Assembly: GCF_002836505.1 (NCBI RefSeq)
Contig: NZ_PJBF01000040.1
Span: 420,643-484,642 of the forward strand
DNA from: Psychrobacter sp. Choline-02u-9
Lineage (GTDB): Bacteria > Pseudomonadota > Gammaproteobacteria > Pseudomonadales > Moraxellaceae
Length of the DNA: 64,000 nucleotides
Direction: 5' to 3'
Program-made: the position numbers and the translations under genes
Part shown: in pieces, positions 27,040 to 37,578 of the stretch
Numbering within the stretch: the stretch's first letter is position 1
Layout of the letters: each line of letters opens with the position of its first letter
The notes under the pieces: generated by a model
What the model saw: only the letters and a program-made list of their open reading frames with translations
Databases searched by the model: none
Told to the model about the DNA's origin: nothing

Positions 27040-28320
27040 CTATGGAACTTGCTGATTTATTTCCACGTTGACCTGATTTTGTTCTGCGCTGATAACCACG
27101 GGATTACCCGAGAGGTCGCCTGACTCTGCGGTAGCATTGCCACTATGACTGATACGAGCGATGACCGCTAGCTGTACTTTATCAGAACGAGCCGACCCTA
27201 GGGTACGCTCTGGCATCATAGCATCAAGATCACTTAGGCTAATAACCGCTTCGCCTTGTTTGATATTGCTAATCGGTAGACGCTTAGCCGCAAATGGTGG
27301 ACCACCTTTCACGTCACGTATCGCTACAAACAGCGTATCGTCAGCTTTTACCAATGGTAACAGACTAGCATTTATTTTGACTGTCACTTCGACGCCTTCA
27401 GAGGCTTGCTGTTGCTGCATCACCACATTAGCGCTAAGCTCATCTAGACTTGATAGCGCTTGCGTATGATCACCTGGTTTGGCCGCGATACTGTCACGCA
27501 GACGTTTAATCCAGCCTTGCGCTTGATCGAAGTTGCTAGCACGTGCCTCACCCATCGCCATAAGCATTTGTGCGCCCTCATGCTCTGGGTTTTTGGCCAG
27601 TATGTTTTCTAACACTCGGCGGCTATTGGCATCTAACTGACCTTTATTAGCAAAAAAACTGATCTGCGCATAAGTGGTCGCAATTTCTTCGTTATCAGGT
27701 GATAGACGATAAGCGCGCGACAAAGCCTCTAACGCCGAATCAGTCGCCTCTAATGACAAGAATAGCTCTGATAGGCGCATCCAGCGATTGTAGTCACTGG
27801 CATGACGATAGACGTTAGTCTGCATGGCACTAATCAGCTGGTTACCATCTTCAATTGCCCAAGCAGGTGGCTGATCGATTCTACCTGTCAGTAAGTCATC
27901 TGCCACTTGGCCGACTTTGTCCTCAGCAGCCCACAGCTCAAATACAGGTGTGCGATCACCGACCATCAGATACGCCATAGCAGTCAATACAGGCACCCAA
28001 ACCATAATAATCAATCGGCTTTTGATACCAGGCGTGACCATCGGTGACACTTCACGCTGAGCATCCAAAAGCTGACGTTCAAGCTCAAGCTTCTGGTTTT
28101 GATAGTGATGGTCATCAATGATACCACTGTCTTTGTCTGTTTTCAGCTCTGCTAGTCGCTCACGAAACACAGCAACGTTGATATCCAGCAGTTGATTGTC
28201 CACAGGCATGCTATGCGAACGCGGTGCTCTTAACCACGGCTTAATGGTGATAACACCCAATAAAAGAGCGACAAGTAAACTTAGCGCAATAAATAAGCCA
28301 ACAGTAGAAAATATGGTCAT
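27040..28320 (-). CDS. ccmI: Cytochrome c maturation protein CcmI
   Basis: Apocytochrome-binding subunit of the cytochrome c haem-lyase complex. In 426 residues: membrane helix 1 (about 5-26), a cytoplasmic coiled region with the typical VFRERLAEL motif (about 50-95), helix 2 (about 105-125), then a periplasmic TPR domain (about 170-290) and a C-terminal beta-rich domain (about 305-425) as in the fused CcmH-type proteins. Its start overlaps the ccmH stop by 4 bases, indicating translational coupling. Last gene of ccmFGHI. Confidence 0.93.
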   Translation of the reverse strand: MTIFSTVGLFIALSLLVALLLGVITIKPWLRAPRSHSMPVDNQLLDINVAVFRERLAELKTDKDSGIIDDHHYQNQKLELERQLLDAQREVSPMVTPGIKSRLIIMVWVPVLTAMAYLMVGDRTPVFELWAAEDKVGQVADDLLTGRIDQPPAWAIEDGNQLISAMQTNVYRHASDYNRWMRLSELFLSLEATDSALEALSRAYRLSPDNEEIATTYAQISFFANKGQLDANSRRVLENILAKNPEHEGAQMLMAMGEARASNFDQAQGWIKRLRDSIAAKPGDHTQALSSLDELSANVVMQQQQASEGVEVTVKINASLLPLVKADDTLFVAIRDVKGGPPFAAKRLPISNIKQGEAVISLSDLDAMMPERTLGSARSDKVQLAVIARISHSGNATAESGDLSGNPVVISAEQNQVNVEINQQVP

Positions 28321-28880
28321 TTTTTGCCCCCAAGGCTTGTAGTGTCGTCTTTGTCATCACTGTTAGCTCGTGACAATAAGCGATCAAGTTCTGCTTTTTC
28401 AGCGGCAGACAACGCTTTGACATGGTTGTCTACTGCAACGCCACTCTCGCCGCTGGCGACAAGCTGACGGCGTTTACTTTGCCAAAACCAACCGACCAAT
28501 AAAATAATCAATAATAACGGTGGGAAAAACCATAAAATCCATGTTGAAGGACGTACTGGCGGCTTATAACTGATAAAGTCGCCATAACGCTCTTGCATAT
28601 AGGCTCGAATTTCGCCATCACTACGACCATCTTTTATCAAGTCATAGGTTTTTTGCTTTAAGTCTTGCGCAATGGGTGCATCAGACCCTGCCAAGTTTTG
28701 GTTTTGACATTTTGGACAGCGTAGCTCTTCGATAAGACCACGGTACTGGGCTTCTTGTTGCACAGAATCGAAATCGTAGACATCAATGGCAGCAAGGCTT
28801 GCCATGCTGAATAGACAAGCGATAAACAAGCTTACTAACTTTATGGTCGCGTTTCTTATTTGGTAGGCTATCATTTGCAC
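28317..28880 (-). CDS. ccmH: Cytochrome c maturation protein CcmH
   Basis: Membrane-anchored thiol-disulfide component that reduces apocytochrome c before haem ligation. In 187 residues: signal peptide (to about 30), the signature LRCPKCQNQNLAGS with its CxxC, the YGDFISYKPP block, and a C-terminal membrane helix (about 105-130) followed by a Lys/Asp-rich tail. It overlaps ccmG by 10 bases at the start and ccmI by 4 at the end. Confidence 0.95.
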   Translation of the reverse strand: MQMIAYQIRNATIKLVSLFIACLFSMASLAAIDVYDFDSVQQEAQYRGLIEELRCPKCQNQNLAGSDAPIAQDLKQKTYDLIKDGRSDGEIRAYMQERYGDFISYKPPVRPSTWILWFFPPLLLIILLVGWFWQSKRRQLVASGESGVAVDNHVKALSAAEKAELDRLLSRANSDDKDDTTSLGGKK

Positions 28881-29548
28881 GCCTCCGCAACTTGGCTCGG
28901 ATCTGGACTGACCCCATTATTACTAGCGTCGTTGAGTACCATTAAGCAAGGCGTAATACGACTTTGCCAATTGCTCTCATTGATCTCACCGATGATATGC
29001 TGACGAATAATCCCATCACCATCGACGATGAAAGTCTCAGGTGCACCAGTCAGACCTAAGTCTAGAGCGAACTGTCCTGACAAGTCCTGAATAGACATAG
29101 AGAACGGGTCACCACCGCGATTCAGATACCCTAACGCATCACCAATATCATCTTTGTAGTTTACGCCCACCAAGTTAACACCGCGCTCTTCTAGCTTCAT
29201 TAGAAAAGGATGCTCAATGATACAAGTTGGACACCAAGAGCCCCAAATATTCATTAGAAATGGCTTATCTGGGAGGTTGTCATTGGTCATGATACGACTG
29301 GTATCTGATAATAATGGCAACTCAAAGGCAGGTACTGGACGCTCAAGCGCTGTATTGGTTACGATATCAGTCGGTTTGCCCAAACGCATATAGAGCATAG
29401 CGACCAAACCAATAAAGATAACCAGCGGAATCAAAAACCCAATTTTTAGTTTTTTCTTAGTTTTTACTTTATTGCTGCTTGCAACTTTAGGGTCTTTGAC
29501 AACATCTTGCTGAGCTTTTTTATCAGGTCCATTGTTTGAGGTAGTCAT
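28871..29548 (-). CDS. ccmG: Thiol:disulfide interchange protein CcmG/DsbE
   Basis: Periplasmic, membrane-tethered thioredoxin-like reductant of the cytochrome c maturation pathway. 225 residues: a Lys-rich cytoplasmic N terminus of about 35 residues, one membrane helix (about 36-56), and a thioredoxin fold with the active site WCPTC inside NIWGSWCPTC, plus the GAPETFIVDGDG cis-Pro region typical of the family. The cytoplasmic N-terminal extension is longer than in E. coli DsbE. The start sits 1 base from the ccmF stop, so the genes are coupled. Confidence 0.95.
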   Translation of the reverse strand: MTTSNNGPDKKAQQDVVKDPKVASSNKVKTKKKLKIGFLIPLVIFIGLVAMLYMRLGKPTDIVTNTALERPVPAFELPLLSDTSRIMTNDNLPDKPFLMNIWGSWCPTCIIEHPFLMKLEERGVNLVGVNYKDDIGDALGYLNRGGDPFSMSIQDLSGQFALDLGLTGAPETFIVDGDGIIRQHIIGEINESNWQSRITPCLMVLNDASNNGVSPDPSQVAEACK

Positions 29549-29549
29549 A

Positions 29550-31580
29550 TTAACGCTCCCCTATCTTTGTAGCTGACGTATCCAAATCTGCAACCGTCGC
29601 AAAGCCTGATTTTTTGGCCGCGATTTGTGCAGGTGTTTTGGTTTTTTTGATACGGTAACGATTGTCTAGCATACTGAGCAATGCGCCAAACGCCATGATA
29701 AGCGCGCCCAACCATATCCAGCGGATAAGCGGTTTGACATAGATACGGAAAGCCCATTCATTGCTATCTTCAGCAATCGGCTCACCAAGTGCTACGTAGA
29801 CATCGCGCATCAGATTGGCATCAATCGCAGCTTCTGTCATCGGCATCATACTGATAATGTAGTTACGCTTTTCAGGATATAACGTGGTCACTTCTTGACC
29901 GTCTTTACTGACTGTTACTTCTGCTTGCGTAGCGTCAAAGTTACTGCCTTTTACTTCACTAAAGCCTTCTACCGTAAAGTCATAGCCTTGCACATTGACA
30001 CTGTCATTAGGCCCTAATGCCACATCACGCTCAATACTCAACGTAGTGGTAAATGCCACGCCGATGACCGCAATGATGACACCAATATGAGCAGTTTGCT
30101 GACCCCAGTAGCTCAGACGCAACTGACGTAAACCGTTTAAGCGACTTGGTGCGTTTTTGGTCTTGTCTTTGAAATCGACAACCATCCATAGCAACACCCA
30201 AAAGCTCACAGCCAATGTGACACCGATATTTAGCATCGCCGACGGACTGGTGAAATAGGTAATAATGGCGGCCAATACCAAACTACTCACCGCAATGACC
30301 ATGCCAGCACCCAATAACGGGCGGCTGTCTTGTTTCCAGCGGATATTAGAGCCCATACCCATCGCTACCAGTAGCAGCCATGTCAACGGCACAAATAGAG
30401 CGTTAAAGTATGGAGGGCCAACAGATACCTGACCTAAGTTAAAGGCATCAGCAATAATAGGATATAGCGTACCAAGTAGTACCACTAAGGTTGAAATGAG
30501 AATAATAACGTTGTTAATTACCAAAAATGATTCACGTGAGATGAGTCGATACTGACTCTCAACCGTCAAACGCCAGCCACGTATAGCAAACATCAACAGA
30601 CCACCACCGACGATAATACCGAGGATGACTAGAATCACTAGACCACGCGTTGGATCAGCGGCAAATGAATGCACTGACGTGATGACACCTGAACGTACTA
30701 AGAACGTACCAAGCAAGCTAAGCGCAAAAGCAAAGATTGCGAGCATAATCGTCCATGCTTTAAATACACCGCGTTTTTCGGTGACAGCAAGCGAATGCAG
30801 TAGCGCCGTTCCTGCCAACCACGGCATTAATGATGCGTTCTCTACTGGATCCCAGAACCACCAACCGCCCCAGCCAAGCTCATAATAAGCCCACCATGAG
30901 CCAAGCGCGATACCGACTGTTAAGAACCCCCAAGCAGCCAATGCCCATGGACGCGACCAACGTGTCCATACCGCATCCAAACGCCCTTCCCACAATGCTG
31001 CCATACAAAACGCAAATGGCACTACCATGCCCACGTAACCCATATAAAGCATTGGTGGGTGAATAATCAAACCAAAATCTTGCAATACAGGGTTTAGATC
31101 CGCGCCATCAACAGGTAGATTGGGCAATGTGCGATCAAATGGCGATGAGGTAAAGATAAGCATCGCTAGCATCATCATCTGCACGCCTGCCAGTATCACC
31201 AGCACTCGCGCACGCATAGACAACGGCAACCCACGACTGAAGTAAGAGACCAGCGCACACCAAGTGGCCATGATGGTCATCCACAATAGCAGCGAGCCTT
31301 CATGCCCGCCCCATGTCGCCGACAGCTTGTAGTACCAAGGCAGCAATGTATTGGAATGCTGTGTGACATAGACGAGACTAAAATCGTTGTAATAAAAGCC
31401 TGCCATCAATGCTGCAAATGAGGTAATCATTGCCGCAAATTGTGCCCATGCCAGACTTGGCGCCAAACGCTGCCAAGCGACGTGGTCACGCATGACGCCA
31501 ATGGTTGGTAGTACCACCTGCAAAATCGCCAGTATAAAAGCGGCCAGCAAGGCAAAATAACCCAATTCTGTGATTAACAT
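29550..31580 (-). CDS. ccmF: Cytochrome c haem lyase subunit CcmF
   Basis: Large integral membrane protein that ligates haem to apocytochrome c. The 676 residues form about 15 membrane helices and contain the WWD haem-handling domain (GWGGWWFWDPVENAS near 245), with conserved His residues on flanking loops. First gene of ccmFGHI on the minus strand. The ccmABCDE genes, often directly upstream, are not present; the 280 bases before the start lead to a DUF445 gene. Confidence 0.97.
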   Translation of the reverse strand: MLITELGYFALLAAFILAILQVVLPTIGVMRDHVAWQRLAPSLAWAQFAAMITSFAALMAGFYYNDFSLVYVTQHSNTLLPWYYKLSATWGGHEGSLLLWMTIMATWCALVSYFSRGLPLSMRARVLVILAGVQMMMLAMLIFTSSPFDRTLPNLPVDGADLNPVLQDFGLIIHPPMLYMGYVGMVVPFAFCMAALWEGRLDAVWTRWSRPWALAAWGFLTVGIALGSWWAYYELGWGGWWFWDPVENASLMPWLAGTALLHSLAVTEKRGVFKAWTIMLAIFAFALSLLGTFLVRSGVITSVHSFAADPTRGLVILVILGIIVGGGLLMFAIRGWRLTVESQYRLISRESFLVINNVIILISTLVVLLGTLYPIIADAFNLGQVSVGPPYFNALFVPLTWLLLVAMGMGSNIRWKQDSRPLLGAGMVIAVSSLVLAAIITYFTSPSAMLNIGVTLAVSFWVLLWMVVDFKDKTKNAPSRLNGLRQLRLSYWGQQTAHIGVIIAVIGVAFTTTLSIERDVALGPNDSVNVQGYDFTVEGFSEVKGSNFDATQAEVTVSKDGQEVTTLYPEKRNYIISMMPMTEAAIDANLMRDVYVALGEPIAEDSNEWAFRIYVKPLIRWIWLGALIMAFGALLSMLDNRYRIKKTKTPAQIAAKKSGFATVADLDTSATKIGER

Positions 31581-31860
31581 ACGGTCTAACCTTGTTTACC
31601 TTGGATACAATTAAGGGTTCACCGATGGCATTGCTAGCCACTGGCAAACGCTAATAGTCCTTTATGCGGTCATAGTTTACGGTTAAAAACTGAGGTTTCA
31701 ATTGCTGTAGAAGCACATGAAACCCGCTACTATCATTGTGACGTACCAATATGAATGATTGATACAAAATGCTTATCTGTTGTTAATTTTACATTTTTTA
31801 GTTATTCAAAGCTTATTCAATACAGCCATTCATGACTAATTAAAAATACTTATTGATGCA

Positions 31861-33195
31861 TTACTGCATCGAGGGGAAAAATACTAACACTAAATGCAAC
31901 CAACCTGCTAGAAAACCGGTCAAACCGCCCAAAACAATCAACGTCATCTCATCCTCACGGAAAGCTGGACGCAATAGATTCTGAAACTCATTTGGCGTAA
32001 GCGCACGTATTCTATCGCGAAACAGACCAAATATTTTACTGGCTCGGCTTTCATTTAGCTCAGGATCTCGCAGTGGTACCATCGTTGCGACAATAGACTT
32101 GTCAATAATGGTATTTTTGAGTTGTCCATAATCACGGCGACCCAATCCCACACGTAATGTCGTGCTAATCACTGGTGACTCTAGCACCGTATATAGATGC
32201 GATTTCATCAAATCACGCGTTTGCGCTGAGCGATCACCGTACATCATTTCATTCATGATGTTTTCTAAAGTGACCAAATCCTTTACCACAATCTCAGCAA
32301 AAACCTCAGAAACTTCCTCTTGGCGCTTCATAAAGCCGCCTTGCAAACGATACTTTGCGATATGCGGTATAACCGGTTTAATAAATGGAAAGCGACTCTG
32401 CACCGTAAACAGCTTCAAATAAGGTATGAAGTGCGGCTCTACTGGATTAAATACCATCCAAATGGCAATCCAATTGGTGAGAAAACCCCAAATTGCAGCA
32501 AAGAACGGTACGGTCCAATGCTGCGGCACTACCAAAAATATAAACATCTGGATAATACCAAATACCAGACCAATCAAAGCACTGATGTGCCAGATAAAAT
32601 CGATCTCTTTTTGCCCAACTTTTAAAAACATATTGACCATCAAACGACGATCATTTTCCATGGTATTGACAATCATTTTGCGCATATCGACCAAGTCTTC
32701 GACATGATAAGTCAAATCTGTCACAAGCGACTGCATAATACTGGGCAGCTCTTTATGGGCTTGCGCATAGACACGGCGCTTTAGGGCGTAAGGCAAATTG
32801 CCCCACAATGCTGGTGAGTGATCCAGCATAATCTCATCAATCAATGGCTCAAGGTTTTTGTCCACCGTATCAGTGACAAATATCGCCATTTGCTCAGGTT
32901 CCATCGCCTTAAAAAACTCATCAAGCGAACCGAGTTTTGAGAGCGTCTGGTCAACGATAACTCCTGATATCTTGCCCGCTTTGCGCGGAACAATACCTTG
33001 CCAACCGATACCTGGCAGCCCAAAAAATGGGAAGTTCGGAATACGAATACCCCAGAACTTGACCGGATAAAACAGCATCTTGAGCGCCATCCACACATGT
33101 ACCCAAGTGACGAATGCCGTCACTGGTGGAATGGTCAGCATGGCAAAGAACTCTGGGTGTTCAGCTATCGTCTGCCATAATGAATTTACGTCCAT
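31861..33195 (-). CDS. DUF445-family membrane protein (YheB-like)
   Basis: A 444-residue protein of unknown function. One hydrophobic segment lies near the N terminus (about 18-45), a pair near the middle (about 205-255, ISALIGLVFGIIQMFIFLVV and the FFAAIWGFLTNWIAIWMVF pair), and one at the very C terminus (about 420-442). The central motif GFLTNWIAIWMVFNPVEP resembles the DUF445 signature TNWLAIxMLFxP. Between them are long helical, charged regions. Read alone on the minus strand with no neighbour on its strand within 280 bases. Family members occur beside spore or division genes in some firmicutes, but no role is established here. Confidence 0.8.
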   Translation of the reverse strand: MDVNSLWQTIAEHPEFFAMLTIPPVTAFVTWVHVWMALKMLFYPVKFWGIRIPNFPFFGLPGIGWQGIVPRKAGKISGVIVDQTLSKLGSLDEFFKAMEPEQMAIFVTDTVDKNLEPLIDEIMLDHSPALWGNLPYALKRRVYAQAHKELPSIMQSLVTDLTYHVEDLVDMRKMIVNTMENDRRLMVNMFLKVGQKEIDFIWHISALIGLVFGIIQMFIFLVVPQHWTVPFFAAIWGFLTNWIAIWMVFNPVEPHFIPYLKLFTVQSRFPFIKPVIPHIAKYRLQGGFMKRQEEVSEVFAEIVVKDLVTLENIMNEMMYGDRSAQTRDLMKSHLYTVLESPVISTTLRVGLGRRDYGQLKNTIIDKSIVATMVPLRDPELNESRASKIFGLFRDRIRALTPNEFQNLLRPAFREDEMTLIVLGGLTGFLAGWLHLVLVFFPSMQ

Positions 33196-33688
33196 GACTT
33201 ATCTAGTCCCTGACAGGTTGATTGTCGTTGCTAATACTGTCGCTACTGATAACGAGACTTTAGCAAAATGAGAACGTTTCAAAAGACGCTCCGCCCATAA
33301 TAACTACTATAAAATAAATCGCCTGATTTTAGCATACTTGCCAGTTATTAGCACATATAGACCAGCGGCAAGTTGTGACTAAAGATGACATGGTTGATAT
33401 CGTCTGTTAACCAATAAAAACCTAAATATAAGCAAGTGCTTGGTCAGTAGATAATCAAGACAAAATATATGACTGAGTACTGCGTCTGCTCATTTGTTCT
33501 GTTATAATTTGTAGTGCAATAACAAAGACTACCTGCGTATAAATGACTGCATAACGTTTTCACCCCATACCCTTCTATGTGATTGAAACCATTTGCATTA
33601 TCTTTTAGACTCACCGCACTTTGGTTAACCAACCTGCCCTCTTATTTTTCTTTTATTGACTCACTGACCGTTTGGGCTCTGATCTTCT
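33196..33688. other. Divergent intergenic region, DUF445 gene / mrdA
   Basis: About 490 bases between divergent genes. I see no ORF with a ribosome site, terminator or repeated operator; it presumably holds both promoters and the mrdA leader. Confidence 0.5.
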
Positions 33689-35674
33689 ATGAATAAACCG
33701 ATAACTCCCAATACCGAACAGGTCAACAGTACCTTTACCAATCGTATTATCATCTTTGGGATTATAATATTGATTGGTTTGGGCGGTTTGATAACACGTT
33801 ATGGGTATTTGCAAGTCTACGCTCATGATCAGTACACAACGCAAGCCGATAACAACCGTATCAAACTGATATCTGCGCCACCTAGTCGTGGGTATATCTA
33901 TGATCGTAACGGGGTAATACTGGCAGACAATCAGCCTGTATTTACAGCGATGCTCAGCCCTGATGAGGTCGAAAATCCTGAGCGCACGTTGCATCTACTC
34001 GCGCCGATTTTTGATTTAACCGATACAGATATCACTGATATCTTGGCGCGTCTAAGTAAAAATAAAAATGACCCTGTAACGATCAAGATCGACTTAACAG
34101 AAGCACAGTTGGCTCAGTTTAGTGAGCGTAAGCCGTTCTTCCGCGGGGTCTCTATTCAGAGCAAGCTTACGCGCTCTTATCCTTATGATGAGCTGTTTGC
34201 CCATGTCATCGGCTATGTCGGACGTATCAATGACAAAGAGTCAAAGCGTATTGATAAAGACCGTTATGCTGGTACTGACTTGATTGGTAAAATTGGTATC
34301 GAAGACTACTACGAAGATATTTTGCTTGGGCAACCGGGTTATCAATCGGTAGAAACAGACGCACATGGTAATATCTTACGCCAGCTGGATACCAAGCCGC
34401 CGATAGCAGGTAACGATATTACGTTGAGCTTGGATTATGGTTTGCAAACCATCGCCCAGCAGCAGCTCGATGGACGCCGCGGTGCAATCGTTGCGATAGA
34501 TCCCAAAAACGGTGACGTCTTAGCATTTGTTAGTAACCCAAGCTACGACCCTAACCCTTTCATATCAGGTATTTCTTTTAAAGATTACGACGACCTGCGT
34601 GAAGATCTCGACCAGCCATTGTATAACCGTGCACTACAAGGTACCTACCCACCTGGCTCTACTATCAAGCCATTCGAGGGTCTAGGCGGTATTCATTATG
34701 GTCTACGCGATTGGAACAGCACCATCTATGATCCTGGTTATTTTAGCTTACCTGGCGACACACATCGATTCCGTGACTGGAAACGTGGCGGTCATGGCAC
34801 GGTAGATCTAAAAAAATCTATCGCCATGTCAGTCGATACTTATTATTATAAGCTGGCTTATGAGATGGGCATTCAACGTCTGCACGATTGGATGGTACGC
34901 TTTGGTTTTGGTAAAGATACTGGTATTGATTTGCCTAATGAAAAATCAGGCATCATGCCATCACCAAAGTGGAAAAAAGACACTTACGATAAAGATTGGC
35001 TACCGGGCGAAACCATCTCGGTCAGTATTGGACAAGGGTATTTCTTGGCAACACCATTACAGATTGCCAACGCTACAGCCATGACAGCCAGTAAAGGTCA
35101 GCACATTACTCCGCATTTATTAAAGAGCAGTGACGGTGCCGCGGACGTCAAAATTATCACTAAGCCAGATGGTAAAATCGACTATAACGGTAAGCCGTCT
35201 GACTGGTTGCGTATGCATGATGCGATGGAAAGCGTGGTAGAAAATGGTACAGGACGCGGTATCTATACCCCGCGCTATCGTATCGCTGGTAAAACAGGTA
35301 CTGCACAGGTGAAATCTATTGCGCAGGGCAAACGCTACGATAAGTCAGCAATAGATAAGCGCCACTGGGATCATGCTTGGTTTAATGGTTTTGCGCCAGT
35401 AGAAGACCCGCAGATTGCCCTTGCGGTATTGGTCGAAAATGGCGGCGGTGGTAGTGCTGTTGCAGCGCCTATTGGCCGTGCTCTATTTGACTACTGGATG
35501 CTACAACGCAAAACTGATCCGATATTGCCGCCGTCCGCTGATGAGCTAAAAGTCATTAAACGCCAAAAGGCTTTTGAAAAAGCGATGCGTGATGCCATTC
35601 GTGATAAAGAAGCAAAAGCATTGGAAGAGAAAGAAGCCGCGGAAGCTGAAGCGGCAGCAGCAACGTCTGAGTAA
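33689..35674 (+). CDS. mrdA: Penicillin-binding protein 2 (elongasome transpeptidase)
   Basis: Class B PBP that cross-links lateral-wall peptidoglycan. 661 residues: membrane anchor (about 20-38), dimerisation/pedestal domain with PPSRGYIYDRNGVILA at 64-79, and transpeptidase domain with STIK at 324-327, SVD at 381-383 and KTGT at 535-538. The C-terminal 45 residues are an Ala/Glu/Lys-rich likely coiled coil, not seen in E. coli PBP2. No obvious Shine-Dalgarno precedes the ATG. rodA, the usual neighbour, is not here; rsmD follows after 99 bases. Confidence 0.96.
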   Translation: MNKPITPNTEQVNSTFTNRIIIFGIIILIGLGGLITRYGYLQVYAHDQYTTQADNNRIKLISAPPSRGYIYDRNGVILADNQPVFTAMLSPDEVENPERTLHLLAPIFDLTDTDITDILARLSKNKNDPVTIKIDLTEAQLAQFSERKPFFRGVSIQSKLTRSYPYDELFAHVIGYVGRINDKESKRIDKDRYAGTDLIGKIGIEDYYEDILLGQPGYQSVETDAHGNILRQLDTKPPIAGNDITLSLDYGLQTIAQQQLDGRRGAIVAIDPKNGDVLAFVSNPSYDPNPFISGISFKDYDDLREDLDQPLYNRALQGTYPPGSTIKPFEGLGGIHYGLRDWNSTIYDPGYFSLPGDTHRFRDWKRGGHGTVDLKKSIAMSVDTYYYKLAYEMGIQRLHDWMVRFGFGKDTGIDLPNEKSGIMPSPKWKKDTYDKDWLPGETISVSIGQGYFLATPLQIANATAMTASKGQHITPHLLKSSDGAADVKIITKPDGKIDYNGKPSDWLRMHDAMESVVENGTGRGIYTPRYRIAGKTGTAQVKSIAQGKRYDKSAIDKRHWDHAWFNGFAPVEDPQIALAVLVENGGGGSAVAAPIGRALFDYWMLQRKTDPILPPSADELKVIKRQKAFEKAMRDAIRDKEAKALEEKEAAEAEAAAATSE

Positions 35675-35773
35675 CTAGACGTTTAAGCAGTTAATAGTAT
35701 AAAAAGTAAAACCTAGTGAAATAAGACTTAGTAAAGTAAAACCTAGCATAGAATTGGTAAGCGAGACACAATA

Positions 35774-36460
35774 ATGAAAAAAGCCTCAAATGGACGCGCA
35801 CCAAAGAATAACCGTAAGACGAAAAGTGCGGCAGCGGGTGATGTGCGCATTATCGGTGGTCAGTTTAAGCGCCGTATTGTAAGTTTCATTGATGCAGATG
35901 GCCTGCGCCCGACCCCAGATCGCTTGCGGGAGACTTTATTTAACTGGCTACTCGCTGACATTCATGACGCCCATGTACTCGATAGCTGCGCTGGCAGTGG
36001 CGTACTAGGATTTGAAGCACTATCTCGCGGTGCGGCCCACACAACATTTATCGAAATCAATCCAGCACAAAGTAACATGCTACGTCAGAGTGCTGAGCAA
36101 TTACGTCTTGAAGCTGCTGCTTACCAAATCATCACTGGCACTGCTAAGCAAGTATTACGTCAAGAGCAACTGACTGCACGCCTTTTTGACATTGTATTTA
36201 TCGATCCACCTTATGCTCAGGATTTATGGCAGCCTATTTTGACTGCGCTTATTACCAATGCCTTAATCAATACTGAAACACTAATTTATTTAGAAGCTGA
36301 TAAAGATTTGTCAGCACAGCTTAAGCAATTGGAAGCGTCGCTAAATGAGAATTTAGCCTCTCAATCGAGCGTTACTCAGCAACCAATCACTTTTGAATGC
36401 TTGAAACAAACCAAAGTCGGACAAGTTGTCGCTGGACTTTATCGTCTATCATCGTCATAA
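35774..36460 (+). CDS. rsmD: 16S rRNA (guanine(966)-N(2))-methyltransferase
   Basis: SAM-dependent methyltransferase acting on helix 31 of 16S rRNA. In 228 residues: the N-terminal IIGGQFKRR and LRPTPDRLRETLFNWL blocks, SAM-binding motif LDSCAGSGVLGFEALSRGA, and the catalytic DPPY (in VFIDPPYAQD), all diagnostic. A Lys/Arg-rich N-terminal extension of about 25 residues precedes the conserved part. Follows mrdA on the same strand. Confidence 0.96.
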   Translation: MKKASNGRAPKNNRKTKSAAAGDVRIIGGQFKRRIVSFIDADGLRPTPDRLRETLFNWLLADIHDAHVLDSCAGSGVLGFEALSRGAAHTTFIEINPAQSNMLRQSAEQLRLEAAAYQIITGTAKQVLRQEQLTARLFDIVFIDPPYAQDLWQPILTALITNALINTETLIYLEADKDLSAQLKQLEASLNENLASQSSVTQQPITFECLKQTKVGQVVAGLYRLSSS

Positions 36461-36571
36461 TTGTCGGGTTAATGAAAGCCGTTAACGTATTTTACAAATG
36501 TTTAGAACCGCTAAAAACTGGCCGACGCTGCAGTTTAATGTATATAAGGCGAAAATAAACCCCAATGCAGC

Positions 36572-36600
36572 TTGCAAGCGTAGGCGCTACTGCTTATAAT
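36572..36600 (+). promoter_or_regulatory. Predicted sigma70 promoter of rplM-rpsI
   Basis: TTGCAA at 36572-36577, 17 bases, then a consensus TATAAT at 36595-36600, about 70 bases before the rplM start. It is the best promoter match I found in the window. Confidence 0.7.
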
Positions 36601-36670
36601 GTGCAGTCTGTTTTTTGAGAGCCCCGTTCCCAGCTAAACTCTCAACGAATTCTAATTTTAAGGTTTTATC

Positions 36671-37099
36671 ATGAAAACACTTAGTGCAAAACCAGCTGAA
36701 GTGACCCATGACTGGTATGTCGTAGATGCTGACGGCAAAACCCTTGGTCGCTTAGCCACTCAAATCGCAACTCGCTTACGTGGCAAGCACAAGCCTTCTT
36801 TTACTCCGCACGTTGATACTGGTGACTTTATTGTTGTCATCAATGCTGACAAAATCACGGTAACGGGTAAAAAAGCACAAGACAAAAAGTACTATCGTCA
36901 CAGTGGCTACCCAGGTGGTATTAAAGAAACCAACTTCAATAAGTTGCTTGCACATAAGCCTGAAGATGTTCTACACAAAGCAGTTAAGGGTATGCTTCCA
37001 AAGGGCCCTCTTGGCTATGCGATGATCAAGAAGCTGAAACTTTATGCGGGTACTGATCATCCACATACTGCACAGCAACCTAAAGAACTAGACATCTAA
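36671..37099 (+). CDS. rplM: 50S ribosomal protein L13
   Basis: 142-residue large-subunit protein. The family blocks [26 protein letters not shown] [22 protein letters not shown] and the end [14 protein letters not shown] are all present. First gene of the conserved rplM-rpsI pair, with a strong predicted promoter upstream. AAGG lies before the ATG. Confidence 0.99.
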   Translation: MKTLSAKPAEVTHDWYVVDADGKTLGRLATQIATRLRGKHKPSFTPHVDTGDFIVVINADKITVTGKKAQDKKYYRHSGYPGGIKETNFNKLLAHKPEDVLHKAVKGMLPKGPLGYAMIKKLKLYAGTDHPHTAQQPKELDI

Positions 37100-37109
37100 G
37101 GATATACTT

Positions 37110-37496
37110 ATGGAACGCAATTACGGAACTGGTCGCCGCAAGACGTCTACTGCTCGTGTATTTTTATCAAAAGGTACTGGTAGTATCGTTGTTAACGGTA
37201 AGCCACTTGACGAATACTTCAGCCGTGAAACTTCACGCATGGTTGTACGTCAGCCATTAGAACTACTAGACTCTGTTAACGCATATGACTTATATGTAAC
37301 TGTTGCAGGCGGTGGTATTAGTGGTCAAGCTGGCGCAATCCGCCACGGCATCACACGTGCATTAATCGAAGCTGACGAAACTTTGAAGCCTGCCCTAAAA
37401 GCAGCTGGTTTTGTTACTCGTGATTCACGTCAAGTTGAACGTAAGAAACTGGGTCTACGTAAAGCACGTAAACGTCCACAGTTCTCAAAACGTTAA
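37110..37496 (+). CDS. rpsI: 30S ribosomal protein S9
   Basis: 128-residue small-subunit protein with the N-terminal [15 protein letters not shown], the [13 protein letters not shown] segment and the basic C-terminal tail ending RPQFSKR that reaches the P-site tRNA. Starts 10 bases after rplM, with AAGGA in the spacer. Confidence 0.99.
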   Translation: MERNYGTGRRKTSTARVFLSKGTGSIVVNGKPLDEYFSRETSRMVVRQPLELLDSVNAYDLYVTVAGGGISGQAGAIRHGITRALIEADETLKPALKAAGFVTRDSRQVERKKLGLRKARKRPQFSKR

Positions 37497-37578
37497 TCAA
37501 AACTATCTCTTATATTTTTGCTGCTGTTGTCTTTTTCTCAGAGCTTCAGTAGCAAAGTTAAATAAGAGTCTGGTTTTG

